Source of the DNA: Nitrososphaerota archaeon
GTDB lineage: Archaea; Thermoproteota; Nitrososphaeria; Nitrososphaerales; CADDZS01
Assembly: GCA_027886785.1 (NCBI GenBank)
Contig: JAPCJV010000128.1
Location: forward strand, 1 to 6,015
Reading direction: 5' to 3'
DNA length: 6,015 nucleotides
A program made the position numbers and the translations under genes. Shown here piece by piece: positions 1-5,013 of the stretch (within the stretch, counting starts at the first letter, position 1; each line of letters begins with the position of its first letter). The notes under the pieces were generated by a model, which saw only the letters and a list, made by a program, of their open reading frames with translations, had not been told where the DNA came from and did not search any database.

Positions 1-2163
1 GACCGCGCTGGTCGCATTCCCGGTGTACGAAGAAGGCCCTTTACCCAACCACCCAAAAAATTGCCATCCGGTATCGCTCAACGCGGAAAGCGATGTCCGA
101 TCCCCGGCGTTATACCACCCGCTGGCGGGGGAAATCAATCCACCTTTCGCATTATTTTCATTCACAATCATTAGGAAGAACTGATTTTGATATTGCACTT
201 GCACCCTTTGCTGGGACAGGACCTGACCCGAGAAAGCTGAAGTGGAAATCCATCTTTCACTTGAACTAGAGCTTGACAGTATAGGGGGATAGGTGTAGCC
301 GCTCAAATAATCCACCCAGTAGGTAGAGTTGGGAAGAATCGTGGTGGGGGTTCCGAAAGTAGTTACATTTACCTGAGGAGGCAAATAGCCCGAGCCTCCG
401 CCTATGATCGCATAGGCAAACCCCAACAGTTTCTGATGATAGTACAGCGGACTGATGCTCCCTCCACTTACTGTGCCTGTGAAAGTTAGCGCTTCCCACC
501 TCTGGGTGGCGGAAGAACCGGGAAGCAGATAATCCACGGTCCAAGGTGCTCCGGTGTCTAGCCACAATGGTGTGGCCGTAGTAGTAAGTGTCGAATTGAA
601 GGTAGCGTTCAGATACCTTGAGGAAATGTATGGCAGAGAATAATTGCTGCCCCCATAGGCGACAGAAAACCCTGCAAGGATTTTTGTCTGATGAATGTAG
701 GTAACGGCCTCGGTACCTTGAGTACTGACGAAGCCTGAAGTCTGTTTGCCGTACCATCTCTCTGATTCAGCAGAGCCCCCGAGCGGGTTGGTTGTATTCC
801 AGGTGGAACCGGCGTCGATCCAAATAGGAGTGATATTTTTGAACAAGATCATCGTATTATTTCTCCCCGTGCTCGAAAAAGTCAAGACCGGATTACTGAA
901 ATTGGATCCTCCCCCGACCACGGTGAAGGAAAATGCCACGAGGAACTGATGATAATAAACGAAATTCAGCGTTAGCGCGTTGGAGACGATTCCCGTGGTG
1001 GAGTTTGGAGTGACCCACCGCTCCTGCATCGAAGATTTCGGGAGAACGTTTGAAGCGGTCCACAAGCTTCCGATGTCCATGAGAAACCCGGTCTGGTACT
1101 GCTCTAAATTCGCCGACTCGACAGTCCCGTTAGATACGAAGCTAACTACGGGGGAGAATCCCGAAGGCGACCCCACGACCGAGTAGCCCAGTGTAACTAA
1201 AACGGTCCCGGAGCTCCCTGTAAAGAATTCCTGGGAATTGGATGCAAGGGTGGAACCGTTCGAGAAAAAGTAGTGCAGCTGAAAAGGATCTCGGGAAAAG
1301 AGCACAGGACTGGGGGTGCTTTCATAAAAAAGGACTTGACTGGTATTCGCGTTGAATTCATCCACCCACATCCACGCTGAGGAAATCGAGCCCAGGGCAT
1401 TCGTATACACCACTTTCTTTTCCGGGCCAGTGAAAGGAGCTGTGTGGTATTCTTCCGTCATCAACCCAGTGAAAAATCCCTTCGCGTTAGATATGCCGCC
1501 GGTAGATCCCACAAAAGAGCTCGCCCCAAAAGCAGCGAATTGTTCCTGGGCCGATGCATTAGTACTCCAATCGATCGCCTTCATCGACACGTTGGTTCCA
1601 GAAAAGGATAGGGAAAGTCCGACGATGTCGCCCTGCCTGACTGATCCGGAAAAATTGTCGAGGCCGCCGGAATTGGCAGGGAAGATCGAGGACCCATTGT
1701 AAGAGAAGGCCTCGAAATTGAATCCGAATCCGGGAGAAAATCCTCCATTGAGGAAGGGCCAGTCCCAGGAGAGCCCCACCTGGTACCAGTAGCCCTTGTT
1801 GCTAAGCCCATTCAAAAGGTACGCTGGACCGTAACCGAAAGAGTCCTCCTGAACTATCGCCGTGACGTTGTATGAAAGACTCGTGAAAGCTTGGGTAAAC
1901 GTAAGGCCCAGCTGCTCGTCATAATTCGGAGTTGGTAGCGACGAGTTCGACAAAGACAATGTAGGAGCATTGTGAGATTTCGCGGGAAGCTGCCCGGGGG
2001 AAAACAACGCCGATGCGGGTTTTCCCCCTCTTTCACTATGTGCTACATAATGCCCTAAAGCGGCAGAACTGGGGGACACTAAATTCACAGAAAGTAAAAG
2101 AGAAAGGATAAGCACAACCACCAGAAGCGAAAAATAGTGAATACCCTTCCCCCCGCCGCTCAT
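1..2163 (-). CDS. large secreted surface protein with tandem Y-Y-H-Q modules (3' end outside window)
   Basis: The frame is open from ATG 2163 to base 1: 721 codons with no stop, so the gene continues beyond the window. Residues 1-34 form a Sec-type signal peptide: Lys6, a hydrophobic core at about 10-29, and a likely cut after S-S-A34 or A35. Residues about 80-315 form one extracellular, probably beta-rich domain with W-Y-Q-V-G-L-S-W near 125-132, G-F-F-T-G-L-M-T-E-E-Y-H at 229-240 and W-M-W-V-D-E-F at 264-270. I recall similar unnamed domains in archaeal secreted proteins but can assign no family. Residues about 321-661 are four modules of about 85 residues. From 662 the sequence has the G-W-Y-N-A-G ... 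G-W-Q-F-F-G-W-L-G pattern resembling InlB-type (divergent B-repeat) domains of surface proteins. About 20 N-X-S/T sequons suggest heavy N-glycosylation. No catalytic motif is visible; adhesion or a surface-layer role is inference. Any C-terminal membrane anchor would lie outside the window. The start is supported by a TATA-like box 27 nt upstream. Confidence 0.9.
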   Translation of the reverse strand, partial: MSGGGKGIHYFSLLVVVLILSLLLSVNLVSPSSAALGHYVAHSERGGKPASALFSPGQLPAKSHNAPTLSLSNSSLPTPNYDEQLGLTFTQAFTSLSYNVTAIVQEDSFGYGPAYLLNGLSNKGYWYQVGLSWDWPFLNGGFSPGFGFNFEAFSYNGSSIFPANSGGLDNFSGSVRQGDIVGLSLSFSGTNVSMKAIDWSTNASAQEQFAAFGASSFVGSTGGISNAKGFFTGLMTEEYHTAPFTGPEKKVVYTNALGSISSAWMWVDEFNANTSQVLFYESTPSPVLFSRDPFQLHYFFSNGSTLASNSQEFFTGSSGTVLVTLGYSVVGSPSGFSPVVSFVSNGTVESANLEQYQTGFLMDIGSLWTASNVLPKSSMQERWVTPNSTTGIVSNALTLNFVYYHQFLVAFSFTVVGGGSNFSNPVLTFSSTGRNNTMILFKNITPIWIDAGSTWNTTNPLGGSAESERWYGKQTSGFVSTQGTEAVTYIHQTKILAGFSVAYGGSNYSLPYISSRYLNATFNSTLTTTATPLWLDTGAPWTVDYLLPGSSATQRWEALTFTGTVSGGSISPLYYHQKLLGFAYAIIGGGSGYLPPQVNVTTFGTPTTILPNSTYWVDYLSGYTYPPILSSSSSSERWISTSAFSGQVLSQQRVQVQYQNQFFLMIVNENNAKGGLISPASGWYNAGDRTSLSALSDTGWQFFGWLGKGPSSYTGNATSAV
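181..1203 (-). repeat. four tandem protein modules of 84-86 residues, each ending near Y-Y-H-Q
   Basis: Within the surface protein, modules cover residues about 321-406, 407-492, 493-577 and 578-661 (bases 1203-946, 945-688, 687-433 and 432-181). Each has a beta-like start with G-G-G-S or a variant, a W-x-D-x-G-x-x-W element (M-D-I-G-S-L-W, W-I-D-A-G-S-T-W, W-L-D-T-G-A-P-W, W-V-D-Y-L), then (E/Q)-R-W at 382-383, 469-470, 555-556 and 637-638, then the end motif Y-Y-H-Q, Y-I-H-Q, Y-Y-H-Q or Y-Q-N-Q. End-to-end spacing is 86, 85 and 84 residues. The copies are diverged and are evident in protein rather than DNA, which indicates old duplications. Module 4 has lost the glycine and second tryptophan of the W-x-D-x-G-x-x-W element and the histidine of the end motif. 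Modules 2-4 begin directly after the preceding Q. Confidence 0.85.
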
Positions 2164-2184
2164 CGCGTCCGGAAAACTCCGATG

Positions 2185-2196
2185 AGAGATAAAAGC
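2185..2196 (-). promoter_or_regulatory. candidate TATA box for the surface-protein gene
   Basis: The minus strand reads TGCTTTTATCTC, a good archaeal box A-like match centred about 27 nt before ATG 2163. That distance would place the transcription start at or next to the start codon, so the mRNA would be leaderless. A GGAG lies 12 nt before the ATG, rather far for a Shine-Dalgarno site, and would be absent from a leaderless transcript. Confidence 0.5.
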
Positions 2197-2220
2197 AATC
2201 TGGTGGTGATCCTACCTTCC

Positions 2221-2236
2221 ATAGCTCGGAAGCTAT
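2221..2236. repeat. 6-bp inverted repeat, ATAGCT-cgga-AGCTAT
   Basis: The arms are perfect with a 4-nt spacer, lying about 60 nt before the surface-protein start and upstream of its TATA candidate. It may be a regulator site or a small hairpin after the UPF0147 gene; position alone cannot separate these. Confidence 0.4.
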
Positions 2237-2256
2237 TTGGATCCCGAATATTCAGG

Positions 2257-2263
2257 AAAAAAA
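2257..2263 (-). terminator. oligo-T tract after the UPF0147 gene
   Basis: Seven consecutive T residues on the minus strand lie 12 nt past the stop codon at 2276. Archaeal RNA polymerase commonly terminates at such T-runs without a hairpin. This would separate the UPF0147 transcript from that of the surface protein, which has its own TATA candidate. Confidence 0.5.
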
Positions 2264-2275
2264 GATGATTTTTTT

Positions 2276-2572
2276 CTAGGACTCTCTAACCGATTCCAGA
2301 GTCGAGACCGCCGACCAGATAGTGACCCGGCTAAAGGAGGGCATGTTCGGATCCTGGCTCACTTCCTCAAGGATGGAGATCGAGTTCGCCGCGCGTACAC
2401 CGATCGAAATTTTCGTGTCATTTAACATGTTGAGTGCATCCTTCACGATCTTCCTGATATTGCGTGGAGTGATGTTACTTTCTACGACTTGCTGGAGTGT
2501 CCCTAGAGCTTTCTGGACTTTTTCTTCGTTTTCGATTCTGCGCTTTTCGCGCTTCTCAGCTGCGGTGGACAT
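2276..2572 (-). CDS. UPF0147 family protein
   Basis: A 98-residue small helical protein. Residues about 18-97 match the conserved archaeal UPF0147 family: T-P-R-N-I-R at 35-40, V-R-A-A-N-S-I-S-I-L at 59-68 and the D-P-N-M-P motif at 74-78, followed by R-x-x-I-W at 82-86. The first 18 residues are a highly charged Lys/Arg/Glu helix. The family's role is unknown and the sequence gives no catalytic motif. The frame is open upstream to 2716, but that part would overlap the regulator gene and encodes nothing family-like, so ATG 2572 is the likely start and the length then fits the family. TATA-like A/T stretches sit 34-60 nt upstream in the 65-nt gap, so it probably has its own promoter although it follows the regulator on the same strand. 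Confidence 0.93.
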   Translation of the reverse strand: MSTAAEKREKRRIENEEKVQKALGTLQQVVESNITPRNIRKIVKDALNMLNDTKISIGVRAANSISILEEVSQDPNMPSFSRVTIWSAVSTLESVRES

Positions 2573-2605
2573 TGTAAGAATGGCATCTCCAAATAGGGCG
2601 GTACA

Positions 2606-2633
2606 CCCATATTTTTTCGAGTTTTTTAACCTT
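2606..2633 (-). promoter_or_regulatory. candidate promoter for the UPF0147 gene
   Basis: The minus strand carries two TATA-like tracts in a row, TTAAAAAA (about 2629-2622) and AAAAAATAT (about 2617-2609). The nearer is centred about 40 nt before ATG 2572 and would give a leader of roughly 10-15 nt. The farther one would give a leader of about 25-30 nt. I cannot choose between them. Confidence 0.4.
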
Positions 2634-2637
2634 ACAG

Positions 2638-3066
2638 TTAAGGGGAACGTCTCCACGCCCTGATCGTCTCGTACCAAGTGATCCCGAGGCCCGCAATGGC
2701 AAACACGTATGCCCAAACGCTTAGCCGGGAGATTTCCGTACCCGCTACGACCACGAAGTATGCGAAGAGAAAGGTTAGCATCATAGAGTAAAGGATAAAC
2801 CGGGGAATGATGTACGTCCCGATTTTCAGAAACTGTTGCAGTGCTTCAATCTTTACTTCCTTCGCCAGTACGTAATTTCCAGTTTCGTCTTTGGAAGCCA
2901 GGCCTAGATCCACCAGTTTGTCGAGATGGTACTGAGCCAGTGAGGCGCTCTTGAAACCTAGCGAGCGCTGGGCCTCCCGGATTCCGGACCTGCGCACTTT
3001 GAAAAGATAGGTGTAGACTCGAAGGGTGTTCCCCTTCAAGTCCTCCCCATGAGGTCCGACTGACAT
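2638..3066 (-). CDS. winged-helix DNA-binding protein with two C-terminal membrane helices
   Basis: This 142-residue protein has an N-terminal winged helix-turn-helix at about 10-70: a helix at L-R-V-Y-T-Y-L-F-K-V (15-24), I-R-E-A-Q-R-S-L-G-F (29-38), the recognition helix S-A-S-L-A-Q-Y-H-L-D-K-L (40-51), and a wing ending with G-N-Y-V-L (63-67). Two hydrophobic segments follow at about 86-108 and 115-135, joined by a short loop, and the C-terminus R-A-W-R-R-S-P is basic. This predicts a cytoplasmic DNA-binding domain tethered to the membrane with both ends inside. Such small HTH-plus-two-helix proteins recur in archaea, mostly uncharacterised. There is no extracellular sensor domain, so the signal would have to be sensed in the membrane or by a partner. 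ATG 3066 has a TATA-like box about 30 nt upstream. It lies upstream of UPF0147 and the surface gene; whether it regulates either is unknown. Confidence 0.9.
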   Translation of the reverse strand: MSVGPHGEDLKGNTLRVYTYLFKVRRSGIREAQRSLGFKSASLAQYHLDKLVDLGLASKDETGNYVLAKEVKIEALQQFLKIGTYIIPRFILYSMMLTFLFAYFVVVAGTEISRLSVWAYVFAIAGLGITWYETIRAWRRSP

Positions 3067-3090
3067 CTTTTTCCACGCATCGAAAAGCTC

Positions 3091-3100
3091 GTCTTAAATC
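3091..3100 (-). promoter_or_regulatory. candidate TATA box for the membrane-anchored regulator
   Basis: The minus strand reads GATTTAAGAC, centred about 30 nt before ATG 3066. The spacing fits a leaderless or nearly leaderless transcript, like the surface-protein gene. Confidence 0.4.
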
Positions 3101-3360
3101 TAATGGATTTCGCGGTGGATCTTTTCAAAAATCGAACCCAAAAATCCATATGAATCCGCGATTTCCTCTTCGTCTCCGGCCTGACTTATCGAAAGGTGCT
3201 CGTTTAAAGTTGGCGCACCTAGAATCCTAGCTGAATAATACTTGAGACAGAAATTCTCCAAGCTGGCGGTTTCTCTGGCCCCGGATAAAACTGAATTCTA
3301 AGTTTATGGCATACCTGTTTAAGGAAAAAATGGCCGGAAAAAAATGGCTGAGGTAACAAA

Positions 3361-3370
3361 GCTTTTTACC
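3361..3370 (+). promoter_or_regulatory. candidate TATA box for the small zinc protein
   Basis: GCTTTTTACC is centred about 31 nt before the TTG at 3397. With no Shine-Dalgarno motif in between, this supports a leaderless or near-leaderless mRNA beginning at about 3392-3397 and so supports the TTG start. Confidence 0.4.
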
Positions 3371-3396
3371 ACGCCCCAAATTCGCAGACTCTAACA

Positions 3397-3594
3397 TTGC
3401 CATCGGAACATCATCTTGAATTGCACTGCGATATTTGTGGCATTTCTGCAAGAAGTACGGATCAGAGTCTATTTGCAAAAGGATGGCTCTGGGCTGATGT
3501 ATATGGTGAATCAATCACTCGATGCCCCGCACACTGGAAGGACGCGGAGATCCGCGGTAGGGAAATGCTGCGTGAAGCAGGGATCAGACGCTAA
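3397..3594 (+). CDS. small probable zinc-binding protein (C-x2-C ... C-x2-H)
   Basis: This 65-residue protein carries L-x-C-D-I-C-G (9-15), a central G-W-L-W (29-32) and R-C-P-A-H-W (42-47). Cys11, Cys14, Cys43 and His46 make a plausible single zinc site. The layout of C-x-x-C-G, then G-W, then C-P-x-H resembles tiny zinc-ribbon-like proteins that I know only as uncharacterised. The C-terminus (48-65) is a charged helix. The start is TTG: the frame is open back to a TGA at 3349, with no ATG or GTG between. The TTG falls about 31 nt after a TATA-like box. The frame on the opposite strand (3514-3227) has no such motifs and is taken as a shadow. The TAA stop overlaps the stop of the convergent gene by 2 bases. 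Function is unknown; a nucleic-acid or protein-binding role is a guess. Confidence 0.68.
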   Translation: MPSEHHLELHCDICGISARSTDQSLFAKGWLWADVYGESITRCPAHWKDAEIRGREMLREAGIRR

Positions 3595-4097
3595 GCTATT
3601 CTGTTAGCTTCTTGATCGATCTTTGCGACGGCCGCATAAACACACGCGCAAATCTGCCGTACTTTTTCATAAAGCGGAGATACATCATTCGAGATCCACT
3701 CGGACTGACCCTCAATCCCTTTGGTGTTGCTCCCTTTTTTCACGATGTCAGAAAACTCCGTCTTCAATTCTCCCGCTACCGGGTCTGAGCTGATTTCTCT
3801 GATCAAATCGATGTAGAGATTGATGCTTTCAAGAATAGTACCAAGGTAACTGTTGCCAATCCTCTGGAAGTTTTCATAGTCCGAAGATTTTTGAGCTTCG
3901 TCTAACTTCTTTGCGAGATCTTGCCTCCTAGTATCAAGCTTCGCCAACTTTTTGCTTATGAAATCCATACTTGCTGCGTCAGTTTCTGCCTTACCTGTCG
4001 CAGAGACTGTCCTGTTTAGATCTCCATCTCTCTGCAACCGCGAGCTTCTGGCTACTCTCCCTCGCCTCGGTTTGGGAGGAGTTTCATTTTCCGACAT
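3591..4097 (-). CDS. hypothetical basic-tailed helical protein
   Basis: I do not recognise this 168-residue protein. Residues 1-24 are disordered and basic (P-P-K-P-R-R-G-R, then R17, R20 and R23), resembling a nucleic-acid-binding tail. Residues 44-75 form a charged, coiled-coil-like helix (I-S-K-K-L-A-K-L-D and onward). Residues 76-103 and 139-166 are further amphipathic helices, the last with C-A-C at 150-152. There is no signal peptide or membrane segment, so it should be cytoplasmic. The frame can begin at TTG 4115, but ATG 4097, six codons later, is the better start. No Shine-Dalgarno motif precedes it. The stop, TAG 3593-3591, interlocks with that of the convergent small zinc protein, which supports both being real. 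Codon-level coding character and length make it a likely gene; function cannot be stated. Confidence 0.8.
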   Translation of the reverse strand: MSENETPPKPRRGRVARSSRLQRDGDLNRTVSATGKAETDAASMDFISKKLAKLDTRRQDLAKKLDEAQKSSDYENFQRIGNSYLGTILESINLYIDLIREISSDPVAGELKTEFSDIVKKGSNTKGIEGQSEWISNDVSPLYEKVRQICACVYAAVAKIDQEANRIA

Positions 4098-4467
4098 GAT
4101 TTTTTTTGAACCCAATGGATTACGGTTGAGATTTCAGCACAGATAATTAGAATTTCATCATGTTATTGTTTTCTGTTTGATTGTGAGAAGGAATCATTTC
4201 AATTTTTTGAAAAAGAAAAATCTTTCATATAGGATCTATCTACTGAAAAGATTTTCCGCTTTTCGTGAAATCGAGAAATTATTGGGAACACGGATTTAAT
4301 ATAGAAACTTTTTTCCTCTTTGTCTGAGTATTGAATATTGCGGGAATAAGTGAAGGAGAATTTTTCAGTGAATTCATAGCTTTTAACTTCATGGAGTCTT
4401 TTGATTTTTCTAAAATAAAAGGACGATCTTATTACTGTCGAGTTCCTTGAGTTTTGTAAAAGTAATA
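4098..4467. other. AT-rich intergenic region between divergent genes
   Basis: This 370-bp stretch is clearly richer in A/T than the flanking genes and has no ORF of credible size. It must hold the promoters of the minus-strand hypothetical gene (candidate CTAATTATCT at 4150-4141) and the plus-strand acetyltransferase. It contains an imperfect inverted repeat, GAAAAATCTTTCA (4215-4227) with TGAAAAGATTTTCC (4244-4257). A 19-codon ORF starts at ATG 4391 and ends at TGA 4448-4450, just ahead of the acetyltransferase. I see no tRNA or recognisable small RNA. Confidence 0.55.
4410..4421 (+). promoter_or_regulatory. candidate TATA box for the acetyltransferase
   Basis: CTAAAATAAAAG is the strongest box A-like stretch before the gene, about 53 nt ahead of ATG 4468. 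It would place the transcript start near 4441 with a leader of about 27 nt. A weaker TTATTA at 4429-4434 would give a leader of about 10 nt. Confidence 0.4.
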
Positions 4468-4953
4468 ATGACCCAAGATTTTTCTGTGCGCAGAGCTATC
4501 AAAAGTGATTCGGCAAGTTTTCCTAAGCTATTGGTAGCTCTTGCAAATTTTGAACATCTGAAGCCTCCCTCTTCTGCGGCTAGGCGGAGAATAATTGACG
4601 ACATTTTCTCAAAGAAAATCTTTGGACTATACCTTGCGATGGACAAGACTTCAGGGCCGATCGGCTACGCGCTCTATTTCTTCACATATTCTTCCTTTCT
4701 TGCAAAGCCGACTCTGTACCTCGAAGACCTTTTCGTTCTGGAAGGACATCGCAAGAGAGGCGTCGGTAAAGCTCTCTTCAAGGCATGCGCCAAAGAAGCA
4801 GTTCGAAACGGGTGCGGCAGAATGGAATGGAATGTTCTAACGTGGAATGAGAACGCGATTAACTTCTATGAAAAGCTTGGAGCTAAGAGGCTGGATGAAT
4901 GGTACTATTACCGTCTCACCTCGGAGACTCTCAGAAATATTTTACGACAATGA
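4468..4953 (+). CDS. GNAT family N-acetyltransferase, SSAT-like
   Basis: This 161-residue, single-domain cytoplasmic enzyme would move an acetyl group from acetyl-CoA to an amine. Strand beta4 is T-L-Y-L-E-D-L-F-V (82-90). The acetyl-CoA pyrophosphate loop H-R-K-R-G-V-G-K-A-L (94-103) has the R-x-x-G-x-G pattern. The segment R-M-E-W-N-V-L-T-W-N-E-N-A-I (118-131), then F-Y-E-K-L-G-A (133-139) and D-E-W (143-145), is characteristic of the spermidine/spermine and thialysine acetyltransferase subgroup; Tyr134 is at the usual general-acid position. Length fits the family. The substrate cannot be read from sequence: polyamine, thialysine-like amine or another small amine are options. The frame extends to TTG 4447, but ATG 4468 is preferred because conserved sequence begins right after it. 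No Shine-Dalgarno motif is seen. An ABC exporter ATPase follows on the same strand; co-function, such as resistance, is only a possibility. Confidence 0.93.
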   Translation: MTQDFSVRRAIKSDSASFPKLLVALANFEHLKPPSSAARRRIIDDIFSKKIFGLYLAMDKTSGPIGYALYFFTYSSFLAKPTLYLEDLFVLEGHRKRGVGKALFKACAKEAVRNGCGRMEWNVLTWNENAINFYEKLGAKRLDEWYYYRLTSETLRNILRQ

Positions 4954-4955
4954 TC

Positions 4956-4971
4956 TCTGAGTTAACTCAGA
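4956..4971. promoter_or_regulatory. perfect 16-bp palindrome, candidate operator
   Basis: TCTGAGTTAACTCAGA is an uninterrupted perfect palindrome beginning 2 bases after the acetyltransferase stop. It ends 4 bases before the TATA-like CTTATAGA of the ABC gene. With no loop and no T-run after it, it fits binding of a dimeric regulator better than a transcription terminator. Its place just upstream of box A, where TFB contacts DNA, would suit control of the ABC gene. The cognate regulator is unknown. Confidence 0.5.
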
Positions 4972-4975
4972 ATCC

Positions 4976-4983
4976 CTTATAGA
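4976..4983 (+). promoter_or_regulatory. candidate TATA box before the ABC ATPase gene
   Basis: CTTATAGA is a box A-like site. It predicts transcription from about 5003-5007, which is downstream of ATG 4996 and at an in-frame TGA (5005-5007). A transcript from here would therefore lack that ATG and would need a start further in. A second TATA-like stretch, CCTAAAAGC (5032-5040), lies about 27 nt before ATG 5063. Confidence 0.35.
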
Positions 4984-5013
4984 CGAAAAAAAGAAATGAC
5001 ATCTTGATCCTTT

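Larger units (their letters stand above)
3067..3396. other. 330-bp intergenic region between divergent genes; no convincing gene
   Basis: The region separates the minus-strand regulator from the plus-strand small zinc protein. It holds only very short plus-strand ORFs (16 codons from 3103, 26 codons from 3150, 16 codons from 3306), none with a recognisable product. It contains an 8-bp inverted repeat, ATGGATTT (3103-3110) with AAATCCAT (3142-3149), and a 6-bp one, AGGTGC (3194-3199) with GCACCT (3215-3220). TATA-like stretches on the plus strand occur near 3203-3208 and 3233-3240, so an unannotated RNA or leader is possible. I found no tRNA cloverleaf: the GGGTTCGA on the minus strand near 3133-3140 lacks a proper T stem. 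Confidence 0.5.

Noticed and set aside
266..1811. Several short ORFs on both strands over the left third
   Set aside because: They are out of frame with the continuous 721-codon minus-strand reading frame, which has a signal peptide and ordered repeats. They show low-complexity shadow translations.
2322..2663. 113-codon plus-strand ORF opposite the UPF0147 gene
   Set aside because: It is antisense to a recognised conserved family and has no recognisable features of its own.
2573..2716. N-terminal extension of the UPF0147 frame
   Set aside because: It would overlap the regulator gene by 79 bases and has no family similarity; ATG 2572 gives the normal family length.
3130..3150. GGGTTCGA on the minus strand, resembling a tRNA T-loop
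   Set aside because: The flanking bases cannot form a sound 5-bp T stem, and no anticodon or D arm can be drawn.
3227..3514. 95-codon minus-strand ORF
   Set aside because: It lies largely antisense to the small zinc protein, has no motifs or clear promoter, and its composition looks like a shadow frame.
4120..4160. ATGATGA followed by CTGA on the minus strand, resembling C and D' boxes of an archaeal C/D sRNA
   Set aside because: No C' or terminal D box follows at usual spacing and no kink-turn stem is visible, so chance is the simpler explanation.
4956..4971. Palindrome as an intrinsic terminator of the acetyltransferase gene
   Set aside because: There is no loop and no following T-run, so a protein-binding site is more likely.
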